From the NCBI GenBank assembly GCA_024364805.1, contig CM044507.1, positions 86,514,445 to 86,539,020 on the forward strand: a stretch of 24,576 nt of DNA, read 5' to 3'. Below the pieces are notes generated by a model that saw only the letters and a list, made by a program, of their open reading frames with translations, searched no databases and had not been told where the DNA came from. Below, one piece after another: positions 1-9,757 of the stretch. Made by a program: the position numbers and the translations under genes. Within the stretch, counting starts at the first letter, position 1, and every line of letters begins with the position of its first letter. This DNA comes from Euprymna scolopes (taxonomy: Eukaryota; Mollusca; Cephalopoda; Sepiida; Sepiolidae).

Positions 1-1060
1 AAAAAAAAATTCTTTGGTTAACAATTACCTTCTCGTGTAACAATACCAGTTCTTTAATGAATTTGAAGAATTGTCATTTTTGTCTCAGCTTTTAGCATTT
101 TCTTCAAAATTTGCCACTGAAGATCTACCAATTTGTGTATAAATAACGTTAGCTAAAAGCCGCAAATCTGTGTCTAAACCTAAACGTGGATTCTATACAG
201 AAAGCTTCTTTCTTAGAACGGCACACCTGTAGAACTCTGTTTTGTTTTCCTGCTTTCCAACTGACTACAACATGATTGTCTTCAAGTTCAACGTGAACAA
301 GTTCTTGATGAGCCGTCCCCTTAAGTAATACAATTTACAAAATTGCTGCTACTAACGATGACATGTTCCCTTTGACTACTGTACACTCATTAACCTGAGG
401 CCTCCAGTGGTAATTCCTTTGTAAAATAAATAAATAAAGGGGAAATTGTTTTTTATGGAAATCTCCAGACAAAGCATGAAGCCACTTGATGTAAGGAGCA
501 ATAAACATATTACTTCAACGTCAAAAACTTGCCAACGATGTCTTAAATGGAATATATTCTGACTTAGAAAGCAGCAATTCTTTCCACTTTGTCAGAAACA
601 TTGCTCATTGAATGTGAAGACTAAAGGGATGCTAGAGTTACACAGCTGCCAAAAGTAAACCAATGCTCCAACATGGTGACCTTGTGCCAGATATTATTTA
701 AAATAGAAAATTTGAAATTCGCGTTTTCTTATGGACCTAAAGAGAGAATCAATCTCGTTCATTATCAGTTATCTGAAAAGTATTCATTCAGCTTTGGAAT
801 TTTTTAGAGCACTAAATCACGTTAACACAGCAGATGTCATAAGCAAACACTATGTAGATGTATAAAGTAGTTGTTAGGAGTATCGATGCCTCCGTTTAAT
901 CTTGAAAGACAAAGGATACCCCCTGCGCATGGGCAGGAGCACATGTAATTGTGAGGCAAGGGTTGTGCAATCTCCAACCACTCCTCTCCTCCTGAATCGG
1001 CACTGTTTTAGTTAGTAATAAGGAGAAATCCAGGATGACTGGAAGCAATGCCGAGTTAAG
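1..1060. other. Non-coding AT-rich stretch, nothing recognised
   Basis: No open reading frame of note, no RNA gene and no clear repeat end is visible here. The sequence is AT-rich with short A or T runs. The part from about 880 to 1060 is somewhat GC-richer and borders the 5S-like remnant. It could be the body of a 5S-headed SINE, but I have no second copy in this window to define it. Confidence 0.5.
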
Positions 1061-1065
1061 TGGAG

Positions 1066-1166
1066 AGCACATACAGAACCTGGAAGTCCCAAATGGTTAC
1101 CTATCTAGTACTGACCAGGTTCAACGTTGCTTAACTTCTTAAGTGATCCAGCGGGAATTGATGTAT
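1066..1166 (-). pseudogene. 5S rRNA-like remnant (pseudogene or 5S-derived SINE head)
   Basis: Read on the minus strand, this stretch follows the 3' two thirds of a metazoan 5S rRNA. It has AAGTTAAGCAACGTTGA (the A-box region of the 5S internal promoter), then CCTGGTCAGTACTAGATAGG, which corresponds to the C-box region CCNGGTTAGTACTTGGATGG, then a degenerate match to the CCTGGGAA..CCGGGTG 3' segment. The 5' third is poorly preserved and several conserved bases have changed. It therefore looks like a decayed copy rather than a working gene. A 5S pseudogene and the head of a SINE3-type retroposon are both possible. Confidence 0.6.
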
Positions 1167-1316
1167 CAGAAGAATTCTGCATTAATTAAAATATAATATT
1201 TATGTTTATTTTATGATGTGCACTATGTACGTACGTGCTAGGAATATAACCGTTGACAAACTGATGTCCTGTTATGAGAACGATTCAAACTAACCACTTT
1301 TGTTTTATTTTACTTA

Positions 1317-2297
1317 AGTTGAAGTTCACAGAAATCAAGGGCTAATACTAACTCTATACGAGACACAGATATTCGAATATTACATTAAAGTTATTCTTTA
1401 CATCTCAAACACTGAGCTAGTAAAGAAGTTGAGAACATAATTTTCCTTTCCCCAACTGACCATTTAAATATCTTATAGTATATGCTTCTTGTGGTCTCTT
1501 GATCTTACTGGATTCCAGGATAAGAATTCATCTAGTCTGGTGGAGTATTCAGCTTAGTGATGTTACCTGAGGTAACATTTGGAGAAGGTGCACCATTCCT
1601 TGTAAAAGACAATGTTGATTACGCATTCGAAGGAGATGTTATTTGGGCCACGAATATTATGTGGTTTTGAATATGTGGCCAGGGTTTATTGTCAAGACAA
1701 ACTCCTGTACTGAAAGACGTTAGACACCGGAAGTGTCTAGTAGGCATTCAAATTTTCTCTTGGTTTCATTTTATTTCAGTCAAAGTTCCCAGAAATCAAG
1801 CCTCATTTCCTGTGGCTAACACTTTAACTATACGAGACATAGATATTCAAATATTCCACTGAAGTTCTCTACATCTCAAACACTGAGTTAGTAAAAAAGT
1901 TGAGTACATAATTTTCTTTTCTCCAATTAAAGTTCCCATTTACTTATCAAACGTTGAATTAGTAAACAAATTGCAAACATTATTTCCCTCTTCTCAATGG
2001 ACCATTTTAATATGTTATAATATATCTTTCTTGTAGTCTCATAATCTTAGTGGATTTCAGAACAAGAATTCATCTAGTCTGGTGGAGTAATCAGCTTTGT
2101 GCTGTTACTTGAGGTAACATCATTTTGAGAAGGTACACCATTCCTTGTAAAAGACAGTGTTGATTACTAATACCAAGGAGATATTATTTGGGCCACGAAT
2201 ATTATATAATTTTTTTATATTTGGTCAGAGTTTATTTGTGGGAAAATTATCCTCATGTCAGGTTGTCCTGACAAACTCCTGTACAGCGAAATCTTAG
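1317..2297. repeat. Direct duplication, two diverged copies of a ~410-520 bp unit
   Basis: Copy A runs about 1317-1723 and copy B about 1779-2297, offset by about 463 bp. Shared landmarks in the same order are CAGAAATCAAG, ACATCTCAAACACTGAG, AATTCATCTAGTCTGGTGGA, CACCATTCCTTGTAAAAGAC, GGGCCACGAATATTAT and GACAAACTCCTGTAC. Copy B carries an extra partial repetition of the CTCAAAC..GTTAGTAAA segment (about 1925-2005) and a small hairpin at 2256-2273. No long open frame crosses either copy. It resembles an old tandem segmental duplication of unknown origin. No terminal inverted repeats or poly(A) were found. Confidence 0.8.
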
Positions 2298-2684
2298 GCA
2301 TTATGTGCATATAGCAATGTCATTTTAATTGTACTAAACGGCTTTCTTGATCATAATATTTCCTTCAATTTTTCACACACGTCAAGTGCTGACCACTTTC
2401 AAATTCAGACAGGAAACAAAAAACAATAAAAGACGGTTATAATTAAGTAAAAGAAAAAAAAAAACATAAAACAACAACCGAATTCTAGTCTTAAAGAGTC
2501 CAACATAAAAAAAAATAAAGCACCGTCTCCTCAACCTCCCAAATTAGTCATGATATTTTAAAACCCTGATGATTTTCATACTTTCTCCAGGAAATCAAAT
2601 TATAATTTGTAATTTGTGTTTGTAATTGTACTGGGTAGGTATTTACCTCCCTGCCACCACGGAGAGATATGACACAAGGTCAGA
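2298..2684. other. AT-rich stretch, nothing recognised
   Basis: The stretch contains A-rich runs around 2450-2515 and no coding or RNA signal that I can support. Confidence 0.4.
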
Positions 2685-2910
2685 AAGGAGGAGCACTCTG
2701 GCTTTGCAAAAAAAAAAAAAAAAAAAAAAAAGAATTCCGAGTCGCCTCATCGGCATTCCTTGGTAAGGGCACCTCAAACAACAAGCGATAAACTTGCTCC
2801 ACATGAAAGCAGGAAGGCAATGCCTGAAAGAATGAACCTCCCTGGGCTACCCAGAACATTTGACTCAGCCCAACAGCCAAAAGGTCACTGAAATAGCCCA
2901 GTTTCTCTGA
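2685..2910. repeat. Dispersed repeat, copy 1 (second copy at 22621-22840)
   Basis: The segment begins GGAGGAGCACTCTGGC and continues with CATCGGCATTCCTTGGTAAG and GGGCACCTCAA, then a GAATGAACCTCC-like part. The same order appears at 22621-22840 on the same strand with about 75-80% similarity by eye. A 24-base A run (2708-2731) sits inside this copy where copy 2 has a short A run. The family is not recognised. The 66-codon minus-strand open frame across it is rich in poly-Phe from the A run and is not a gene. Confidence 0.7.
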
Positions 2911-3792
2911 GCATGATTGTCGTGGTTGGAACCTCGACTAATGTGCAACACTAATTGTACCAGAATACCTAATGAATGGCACAAACTGATCGCATGATAT
3001 TGGGTATGATCACAAAGATTTAGATGATTATATTTAAAACCAGGAATGACAAGAACGAACGAATCAGGCACTAGAATCGCTGTATAAAATATACTGAATC
3101 TCTTTGATATTTTTTGTTCATATATTTTCATCTTGTCATGAAAGGAGGATCACTGCTGATTCTGACTGAATTAAGATTACCATTCTTGACCTGGAATTCA
3201 AAGTTTCTCCGACTGGATTGATACTGCTAATCTTTGCATGGGTCAACTATATTTAATATTCGCAATTGGATCATTTTCTTTTCCTTATGATAGATTTATT
3301 TCTTTTGTCGTCCTTTTTGGATCATTTTTGTATTACAAGAAAGTTTGATTTTTCATAAATCTATGCCCTTAGGGTTTAATAATAAAAAAATAAATCGGAT
3401 CTGGATCTAGAGATGATCCACTTGTCCCTTGCTCTATGCATGCGTGAGGAAAAGGATTTAAAGTTCTTGTGTATTTTTTTTGTTTGTTTGTTTTTTTAAA
3501 GAGAAAGTAATTTTTCTTTTTTCTGGAGTTATAATGCCAAAGGACGTTAGGGATGCTATGAAAAAGATACTGAATATATGGATTAACGGAAAACAAAATA
3601 TGGGGGGGGGGGGAAACAAAAAACAAAAAAAAACAGTAAACAGTTACATGTCTAGGAATTAGCAAAGATATTATCAGATTCTGGAAGAGCCATAAAAAAA
3701 GTCTTTTACTTGAATGAAAGTATTACAAAATTAATTTTTTTTAGCTTTTTGAAATTAAGGCATTATATAAATGCAAAAACAAAATGTATTTA
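2911..3792. other. AT-rich non-coding stretch
   Basis: Several short open frames exist but they are low complexity, for example across the T run near 3475 and the G run at 3602-3612. No conserved motif, terminal repeat or RNA gene was seen. Confidence 0.4.
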
Positions 3793-4003
3793 TAGTAGAA
3801 CCCCGGGATATGGTAGCCCTAAGATATGTTTTTTTCAGGTTACGATGTGGTATACGATGTTTATTGGCCCTTGGTTACGGTATTTGCCCTGCCTTACAGT
3901 GTTATGTATAATGTTATTTGATTACATGTATGTGTATCATATATTCTACTGTATTTTGTTACTAATTTTTAATGCCGTATCTCGGGGTTATACCGTATTT
4001 ATA
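3793..4003. mobile_element. Small pogo/Tigger-like inverted-repeat element (MITE)
   Basis: The left end reads TAGTAGAACCCCGGGATATGG. The reverse complement of the right end reads TACGGTATAACCCCGAGATA. These match each other imperfectly and have the AACCYCG(R)GATAT core typical of pogo/Tigger termini. The ends are flanked by TA-rich sequence, as expected for TA target sites. The roughly 210 bp interior has no transposase. The family assignment rests on the terminal motif alone. Confidence 0.5.
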
Positions 4004-4089
4004 AATATAAAGTAACATGTTTTTCAAAACGTATAGGAATTGAGGTGTCTGCCGTTTCTCACAAACAGACAAAATATACATATTAATTG

Positions 4090-4480
4090 GATTCTTCAAA
4101 CTACTGTTCTCATCTTGAGTTATTTTCACAACATTTCAGTCGATGTAAGCTCCGGCCTTCTTTAGGTATATATGGTCATATTCAGGAATTTTTCTGTTGA
4201 ACTCAGGAAGGAGCCGTGGCATAGTGGATAAGGTACTCGGTAAATTCAGTTGTAAGTTACACTCTTTTGAAGAATTTGCGGCTGATACTCCAAAATACAA
4301 CTGACAAAACGAAAGCGTGCTATCCCTGCAGATCAAATAAAAGGGTTCCGTTTGAAATTTCCAGAGTTCAACAGAACGATTCCTGAGTTTGACAAGATAC
4401 ACCTGAAGAAGGCCGGAGGTTGCATCGACCGAAACGTTGTGGAAATAACACTCAAGATGAGAATAGTAGTCTAAAGAATC
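4090..4480. repeat. Foldback element of the CTGAAGA-CCGAAAC repeat family
   Basis: The left arm (4090-4209, minus sense) and right arm (about 4364-4480, plus sense) are ~117 bp inverted copies of one sequence. Reading inward to outward it has GAGTTCAACAGAA, ATTCCTGA, CCTGAAGAAGGCCGGAG, CATCGACCGAAACGTTGTG and CTCAAGATGAGAA. The loop (about 4210-4363) includes GCCGTGGCATAGTGGATAAG, a fair Pol III A-box-like sequence, so a tRNA-type SINE head may be inside. A transcript of either strand would fold into a long hairpin. The 117-codon minus-strand open frame across it is a by-product. Confidence 0.8.
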
Positions 4481-4504
4481 TAAATACAAAAAAAAAAATC
4501 CTCA

Positions 4505-4840
4505 TCTGAATAATGAATCTTTCTGTCAAACTAGGTAATCTGCATGGAATTTCGAACAGAACTTTTTATTATAACCAACAGGAGTAGTATGCTCTCGTTC
4601 TGTCAGCCATGACTTGGCAGAAGTCCTAATAATTTGCAAATGTATTTTTCTGAGTGACGCCCACACTGTGGATTGAATCTTCAACCCCATAAGGGAGGGG
4701 GGGTAACTGTACAACTGAATGTTACCAAGTACTTTATCCATTACGACAAAATACACCTGAAGAAGGATGGTGGTTACATCGACCGAAACGTTGTGAAAAT
4801 AACGTTAAAGATGAGAGCAGTAGTCCAAAGAATACAAACA
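4505..4840. repeat. Further copies of the CTGAAGA-CCGAAAC repeat
   Basis: A minus-sense fragment (about 4512-4556, GAATCTTTCTGTCAAACTA..) matches the inner part of the foldback arms. A plus-sense copy lies at about 4735-4840, with CACCTGAAGAAGGATGGTGG, CATCGACCGAAACGTTGTG and AAGATGAGAGCAGTAGTCC. In this copy ACGTT and AACGT around the GTGAAAAT segment can pair. The two fragments face each other as in the element just upstream, but the shared arm is short. Confidence 0.65.
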
Positions 4841-5310
4841 CGAATAATTAATCGTCATCTAAAATAATTATTCCTTAAAACTAAAACTTATTATAAGAAT
4901 TATTTTAAACAAATCAATTTATATTTACTATGTATCTTTAGTAATCTCATAACTCTGGCTGTTTCAAACATACAGAAATGTTTATAATGTTATTATTTTG
5001 TAAAATATAGTTATCCTGTTGCTTCAAGATATAGCTACTAGTGCACTTATTAGTCCACGCTATTTTTAAATTGTGTTTTCAAGTTAAATTCAAGTTTTAC
5101 GATATCTGTTTTGTTTTTTGTTGTTAAATTATAAGATAAAAGCACAGAATAGTTACAAAACACCCTCCTCTCCTCATGTTAAGAATGGCTTTCTAAATAA
5201 TAACGGTATTATTTTAGCACGGTTCAATAAGTGCGCCACTGCGCCAGTACCAGGATAAAATAATACAATATAATAAATTATAAACCTAAGAAAAAATTAA
5301 GATTAAGCTT
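4841..5310. other. AT-rich non-coding stretch
   Basis: No gene or recognisable repeat was found. Short A/T-rich motifs only. Confidence 0.4.
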
Positions 5311-5381
5311 TCAGTCGATAGCTCAAATGGTAGGGAATACGGTTGGAACACTAAATGCTTTTGTTTCGATTATAACTGATG
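5311..5381 (+). repeat. tRNA-like SINE head
   Basis: This 70-base block has tRNA layout. The ends TCAGT and ACTGA can pair as a partial acceptor stem. The A-box-like TAGCTCAAATGG is followed 30-odd bases later by a B-box-like GTTTCGATTAT. Pairing in the anticodon and T arms is poor, so it is a tRNA-derived repeat or decayed tRNA rather than a working tRNA gene. It is followed by about 40 bases and then a long (TA)n tract, which would fit a SINE tail. Confidence 0.5.
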
Positions 5382-5416
5382 GTACCCAAGTCATATTTAT
5401 TTTTACTTTTGAAATC

Positions 5417-5421
<5 letters not shown>

Positions 5422-5487
<66 letters not shown>
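5422..5487. repeat. (TA)n microsatellite
   Basis: About 33 uninterrupted TA units. It lies just after the tRNA-like head and may be its expanded tail. Confidence 0.95.
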
Positions 5488-5489
<2 letters not shown>

Positions 5490-6179
5490 GTTCAATAGCG
5501 AATAGGTTTTGTAAGAAGAAATAAGAAATCTGCATGAATTAAAATATATTTAAGAGTATTTTCCGGCAGGGCAAGGCCGCCACACACTTCGCTAGCATGA
5601 CTAATTCCAATTTATCGCCCTCCGTTCCTCCATCTTCAGTATCCTTCCTCCTTTACTGAAAAAAAATCCATTGAAACCTTAACAATGAGCTAATCTAAAG
5701 TATAAGCAACAATATACTTAAGATCAAAGTGCAGTACCTGTTCTTCAGATGCTACACTTCAATTTCTTGTTCTCTGTCAGTGGAGGAGAAATCCTTCACG
5801 ACTGAGACAATTTTTATTTTTGTACCTTTTCTCCACGTTAAAAAACGACCCTGGTGTCTAACTCTGCCCTTGTGGGGAGGCATTGTAAATAGGCACAATA
5901 TACTTATATCTACAAAAAAAAAAAAAAAAAAAAAAAAAAGCAAAAAAATGAGGAATAATAAAAATGAATAAAATAGTAATAAAAATTTATTGGCGTCCAT
6001 CATCCAGTTGCCGTACGCCCCCACTAAGTATAAAATGAAAAAGGAAATTTTTAAAAAATATTGCTCTTCAAAAAAAGAAATTGTGATAAAAATAATAATC
6101 ATAAATAAATATATAAATAAAATCATAAAATAAGTTTCTGATTTTTTTTTTTTTTTTTAGATAAGGATTGACTGTTCAT
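5488..6179. other. Non-coding stretch with A-rich tracts
   Basis: Holds a 26-base A run (5914-5939), further A-rich runs to about 6130 and a T run near 6142-6159. The open frames across these tracts encode poly-Lys or poly-Phe and are not genes. Nothing else was recognised. Confidence 0.45.
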
Positions 6180-6354
6180 ATTATTTAGATTCTACCAACT
6201 ACAGTTCTCATCTTGAACGTTATTTTTACAACGTTTCGGCCGATGTAACCTCCGACCTTCATGTGTATCTTGTTGACCTTTGGAATCTTTCTGTCTAAGT
6301 CGTTGTAAAAATACCATTCAAGATGAGAACAGTAGTTGGAAGAATCTAAATAAT
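6180..6354. repeat. Compact foldback, 53 bp arms
   Basis: Arm 6180-6232 (ATTATTTAGATTCTACCAAC...) and arm 6302-6354 are inverted copies with only a few mismatches and a ~69 bp loop. The loop contains one minus-sense CTGAAGA-CCGAAAC family motif in altered form (ACATGAAGGTCGGAGG, CATCGGCCGAAACGTTGT). It is a shortened version of the element at 4090-4480. Confidence 0.8.
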
Positions 6355-7030
6355 GCGTAAAATATGTTTGTTTTGATCGCTGATCGCTGAGTATTCCGTA
6401 GCCACGTACGTTGAGACTTGGAAATATCCAGGAGTACCGAAATATTTTAGATATCACTTCTGCCCTAGCACGAAAAATTGAATAGTGCAAAAAGAAAACA
6501 AGGGAAATAACGGGATTATCCAATATCTGTAGGGGTGCCTTCATCAAGATATTCAATCGTAAGAAAGTCAGAAAAACTCAAACAAAAGAAAATTGAATCA
6601 GAAAGAAAATGAAAGAAAATGGCGGAAACAATAGAAACAGTCGCCATTTTGAATAAAAAAAAACTTGTCACAAAATAAACGAAAAAAATAAAATAAAAAC
6701 ACGAAACAAACGAAAACAAAATGTAATGAATACAAAAAAATTCTTATAAAAAAAAATAAAATAAAAAAAATAATTCTTTTGTAAAAAGAGATATGGAACC
6801 AAATAATATGACAAGATAAGAACCAAATCTTCCTTCCGGTAGTGAGACTTTCTTATATTAACCTACTTCTTAGGTTCCTTTATGATAAGTTAGGAAACAG
6901 AAAAGAAAGAAACAGTTTTACCGGTTATTTTGATTGATGCTCGGCATGTATTCTTGAAGAGGGGCGAGGGTTCGTCAGAAACCAGCATTTCCCTCGACTG
7001 CAAATGCTTCTGGATAAAAAAAAAGAAATA
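6355..7030. other. A-rich non-coding stretch
   Basis: A-rich with AAAATAAAA-type runs (about 6650-6780). No convincing gene, repeat end or RNA. Confidence 0.4.
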
Positions 7031-7033
7031 TTC

Positions 7034-7185
7034 AAATAAATATTACAAGAAAAAAAGGAAGGAAAAAGAAAAAAGGAAAGGAAAAAAGAAAAAACGAAAA
7101 AGAAAAAAAGGAAAAGGAAAAATGGAAAAGGAAAAAAAAAAAGAAAAACAGGAAAAAACAGGTGAAAAAGGAAAGAAAGAAAAAA
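7034..7185. repeat. Polypurine (A/G) low-complexity tract
   Basis: About 150 bases almost wholly A and G on the plus strand, as irregular GAAA, GGAAA and GAAAAA units. It creates Lys/Glu-rich and Phe-rich open frames on the two strands that should not be taken as genes. Confidence 0.85.
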
Positions 7186-7224
7186 GAGTGACACAGGTTG
7201 CAAATGTAAGCACTAACTTAATCC

Positions 7225-8003
7225 TGTGTGATGACAATTTCTATGGCTTAATTCAATCTTTATGAGAGACTATCAGGGTTTCCAGCCGTTGCCCGGGCCC
7301 ATAAAAACAAAATAGAAGTAAAAATGTGCATGTATCATCTTAAAACGTCTATCTCTTTCAGTCTCTCAATCTTTCTTTCTTTCTTCCAGTTTTCTTCTTT
7401 CTCTTTCTCTCTAACCCTCATTCCCTCAATTGAATAGCCCATTCCTCTTTCTTGTTTTAAAGTGTTTGGTGACAAGAAAAAGAAAAAAAAAAAAAAAAAA
7501 GAATGTACATCATTCAGTCTTACATTTATGGCCCCCGGATAACTCGGAATAGAACAAATGGTTCCGATCAATTCCTAATTTCTTGTCAACTTTCCACACG
7601 TCACACTAATATGACAATAACTGATGTTGATAAAGACAATAGTCCGAAGAGATTTAATGCATATCACTTACCAAAAGTAACACTGTAATTTTACAATTAT
7701 TGATCCTAGACAACACCAGGTAACACCCATAGTACCGGTCAATTTTGAGATTTTTCGTTTTATCACATCTCTATTTTACAAGAATATGAATATAAATAAT
7801 GCTGATAAATGAAAATAGTACAATGAGATTTTTTATATACAACTTACGAAATGTAATACTGCAATCTTACATATAGATAACTCCAATAGTTAAAAACCTA
7901 TAATTTTATAAAGTACTAACCTTCAAATGATGCATGTCCAAAATGCGAGCCCAAATAGTGTGATGAAAGTTTATATGGCTAAATTCAATCTTTGAGAAAT
8001 TAC
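7225..8003. repeat. Region bounded by a short direct repeat
   Basis: The segment at 7225-7270 (GTGTGATGACAATTTCTATG, then GCTTAATTCAATCTTTATGAGAG) recurs at 7957-8002 with about 80% identity in the same orientation. The 700 bp between them contain an internal duplication (7560-7900). At about 7266-7300 the minus strand reads CCCGGGCAACGGCTGG, similar to the Helitron 3'-end motif seen elsewhere in this window, but no matching 5' end was found. Confidence 0.5.
7560..7900. repeat. Diverged tandem duplication, ~175 bp unit
   Basis: The halves share the same order of motifs. AATATGACAATAACTGATGT, GATAAAGACAATAGTCC and CACTTACCAAAAGTAACACT in the first half match AATATGAATATAAATAATGC, GATAAATGAAAATAGTAC and AACTTACGAAATGTAATACT in the second. 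Function unknown; no coding potential. Confidence 0.6.
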
Positions 8004-8154
8004 ATACACACACATGTACACAACTGTACGTATAATATATAGCCTTTAATAATGTGACTTTATGATTATAATTGATTTGTATCCATACCCGTCCCAGAAA
8101 GGGTAAAATTAATTCGCTGACCAGAATAGCGTTCCACCGCCTTCATGTTCTCTT

Positions 8155-8645
8155 TAGATCTATCTATATATCTATAAAAGTGAGAATGTATGTGTGTGTG
8201 AGGACACTTCTCAACCTATATACTCAACGAATTTTGGATCTACAGACTTGAAATTTGGTATATAGGGTATTCGGACACGTGGAAGACTTTTTAACTGATT
8301 TTCATCCAGAAATAAAAGGACTGCTAAAGGGTCAAAATTTAAAAATTGGTATGTGGAGGGTATCGGATTTTTATCCTTCAACTGTTTCACAAGATTTGAA
8401 AACACTTTTTAAAGATCGTGTCAAGCTGGTCTAATTGTTATCGTACTTGATTCACTGTCTTTAGGTTTTGGTTTCGATCTCAGCTCGAGTATTTTTTTTA
8501 CTTACAAGAATTGAACTGTTTAGAAAAAAAACGTAATACTCGCATGCACATGTCTCAGTTTCTTTTCGTGTTTTTTTTTTCTTTTTTTTTTTACTTCATT
8601 TATTTTTAAGGAATTTAATACCGGGCAACGCTGAATACATATAAT
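8155..8645 (+). mobile_element. Helitron-like non-autonomous element (interrupted at its 3' side)
   Basis: The 5' side reads TCTATCTATATATCTATAAAAGTGAG followed by a TGTGTG run. This is the TC-start, ATATA-rich opening seen in many animal Helitrons. It continues with ACGAATTTTGGATCTACAGA and TTGAAATTTGGTATATAGGG. The 3' side has AATACCGGGCAACGCTGAAT, resembling the CCGGGCAACGCCGGG hairpin before the terminal CTAG of this class. The expected CTAG is not seen. An inverted-repeat transposon begins at 8660, which may have disrupted the end. No Rep/helicase is encoded. Family call is by terminal resemblance only. Confidence 0.5.
8421..8490 (+). repeat. tRNA-like sequence inside the Helitron-like element
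   Basis: An A-box-like TGGTCTAATTG (8427-8437) is followed by a B-box-like GGTTTCGATCT (8470-8480). The spacing of about 33 bases is typical of tRNA-derived Pol III promoters. Arm pairing is weak. It is probably a SINE head or captured tRNA relic. Confidence 0.4.
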
Positions 8646-8659
8646 ATATATACACACAC

Positions 8660-9272
8660 ACAGGATGTCCCAAAAGAAGCTGACGGATTTTAAATTTAAT
8701 TAACTTCCTCAATATTTAAGTTATGTTTACCAATTTTCATATGTAGGTAGATGAGCCTCTCCGTGATATTTTGAGAGATAGTAAGATATCATAATCTACT
8801 TATTCTAATTTTATTTATACAACTTAATCTTGGGTATGTTTTTCACAAGGTTTAATTTTAGTTATGAAAAATGATGTTACTCAAATGTCCACCATTTTCA
8901 TTTTCACATTCTTATGCTCTCTGCAGGGCATTGTCCAGCACATCACTTAATGTTTCAGGGCTTAAGGCCTTAATTTCCTCCTCTATTATTGTTTTTAAGG
9001 GCATTTATTGTGGCTGGTTTGTTTGCATTGGGAGTAGGGGAATTTCTTGTGTTGATGTTTCGTTGAAATTCTCTTTGAGTTTCTGATATTGACTCATTCA
9101 ACCGAAAATACGACTCTACAATAAATATCCGCTCCTAAGTAGTGTAACGACTCATGATGACCTTGGAAGGGTTACTGGGTTTCATCTGGAAAAATAAAAG
9201 AAAAATATTAAAAAAATTAAGAAAGTTATAAACTTTTTTTTTTAACCATCAGCTTCTTTTGGGACACCCTGT
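8660..9272 (-). mobile_element. Internally deleted Tc1/mariner-type element with 27 bp terminal inverted repeats
   Basis: The left end (8660-8686) begins ACAGGATGTCCCAAAAGAAG. The reverse complement of the right end (9246-9272) begins ACAGGGTGTCCCAAAAGAAG. The two 27-mers differ at two positions. CA(G)GGTGTCCCAAAA ends and TA-rich flanks are typical of Tc1/mariner-superfamily elements. The 613 bp element keeps only the extremes of its transposase (8858-9100), so it depends on a full-length relative for movement. The small number of differences between the ends suggests fairly recent activity. Confidence 0.85.
8858..9100 (-). pseudogene. Transposase remnant: N-terminal HTH piece joined to C-terminus
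   Basis: Minus-strand translation gives SETQREFQRNINTRNSPTPN, like the helix-turn-helix start of the mariner-like transposases with a DUF4817-type N-terminus (compare TQRAFRRHFNxRNAPSRNTI). It then runs straight into KPATINALK and EEEIKALSPETLSDVLDNAL, ending GGHLSNIIFHN and a stop, which is the C-terminus of the same family. The DDE catalytic core between them is missing. There is also a frame shift after INALK and an in-frame stop before ECENENGGHL. It cannot encode an active enzyme. Family recognition is from memory of consensus motifs. Confidence 0.7.
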
Positions 9273-9652
9273 ATTATATGAATATATTGCGCTACAGGGG
9301 TTCTGTAAGGCACGTAATTTATTTTAAGGTCTCTTCAATGGTAAAAAGGTTGGTTTAGATGTTTTGATGGGCTTCTTTTTTGTTTTCTATTTTTATTTTC
9401 TACGAACCTCCTTTTTAATTTTATCTACCCGTCACACACTGCGCCGATACATCCACGTATGCGCGTGCGCACACACACACACACACACACACACACGTAA
9501 CTCCGAGTCGGTTTCTTGTCATTCATTGAAGACCGATATTGTTGACAATGGTCTCCAACTTTGGTATGATGAATTAATAATCAATATTAGTCTTATCTAT
9601 TGTTGTCTGGGTGACTATGGTTAGGTACAAACATGTTTTTAGCTTGCTCAAA
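9273..9652. other. Non-coding stretch with (CA)n microsatellite
   Basis: Contains an uninterrupted CA tract at 9470-9496 after CGCGTGCG. The 86-codon open frame across it is a by-product of the repeat. Nothing else was recognised. Confidence 0.6.
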
Positions 9653-9683
9653 TCTTGACTTATATATGAACGGCACTTTGTGC

Positions 9684-9686
<3 letters not shown>

Positions 9687-9754
<68 letters not shown>
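9687..9754. repeat. (AG)n microsatellite
   Basis: About 34 uninterrupted AG units within the 5' part of the Helitron-like element. The Ser/Leu-repeat open frame on the other strand is an artefact of this tract. Confidence 0.95.

Positions 9755-9757
<3 letters not shown>

Noticed and set aside
5323-5535. Tyr-Ile repeat protein of 70 codons
   Set aside because: Produced by the (TA)n microsatellite.
5729-6126. Open frames of 80 and 124 codons on opposite strands
   Set aside because: Run through A/T homopolymers and AT-rich DNA; no recognisable domain, start context or splice support.
7034-7265. Lys/Glu-rich and Phe-rich open frames of 64-111 codons
   Set aside because: They are translations of a polypurine tract with no domain or conserved composition beyond the repeat.
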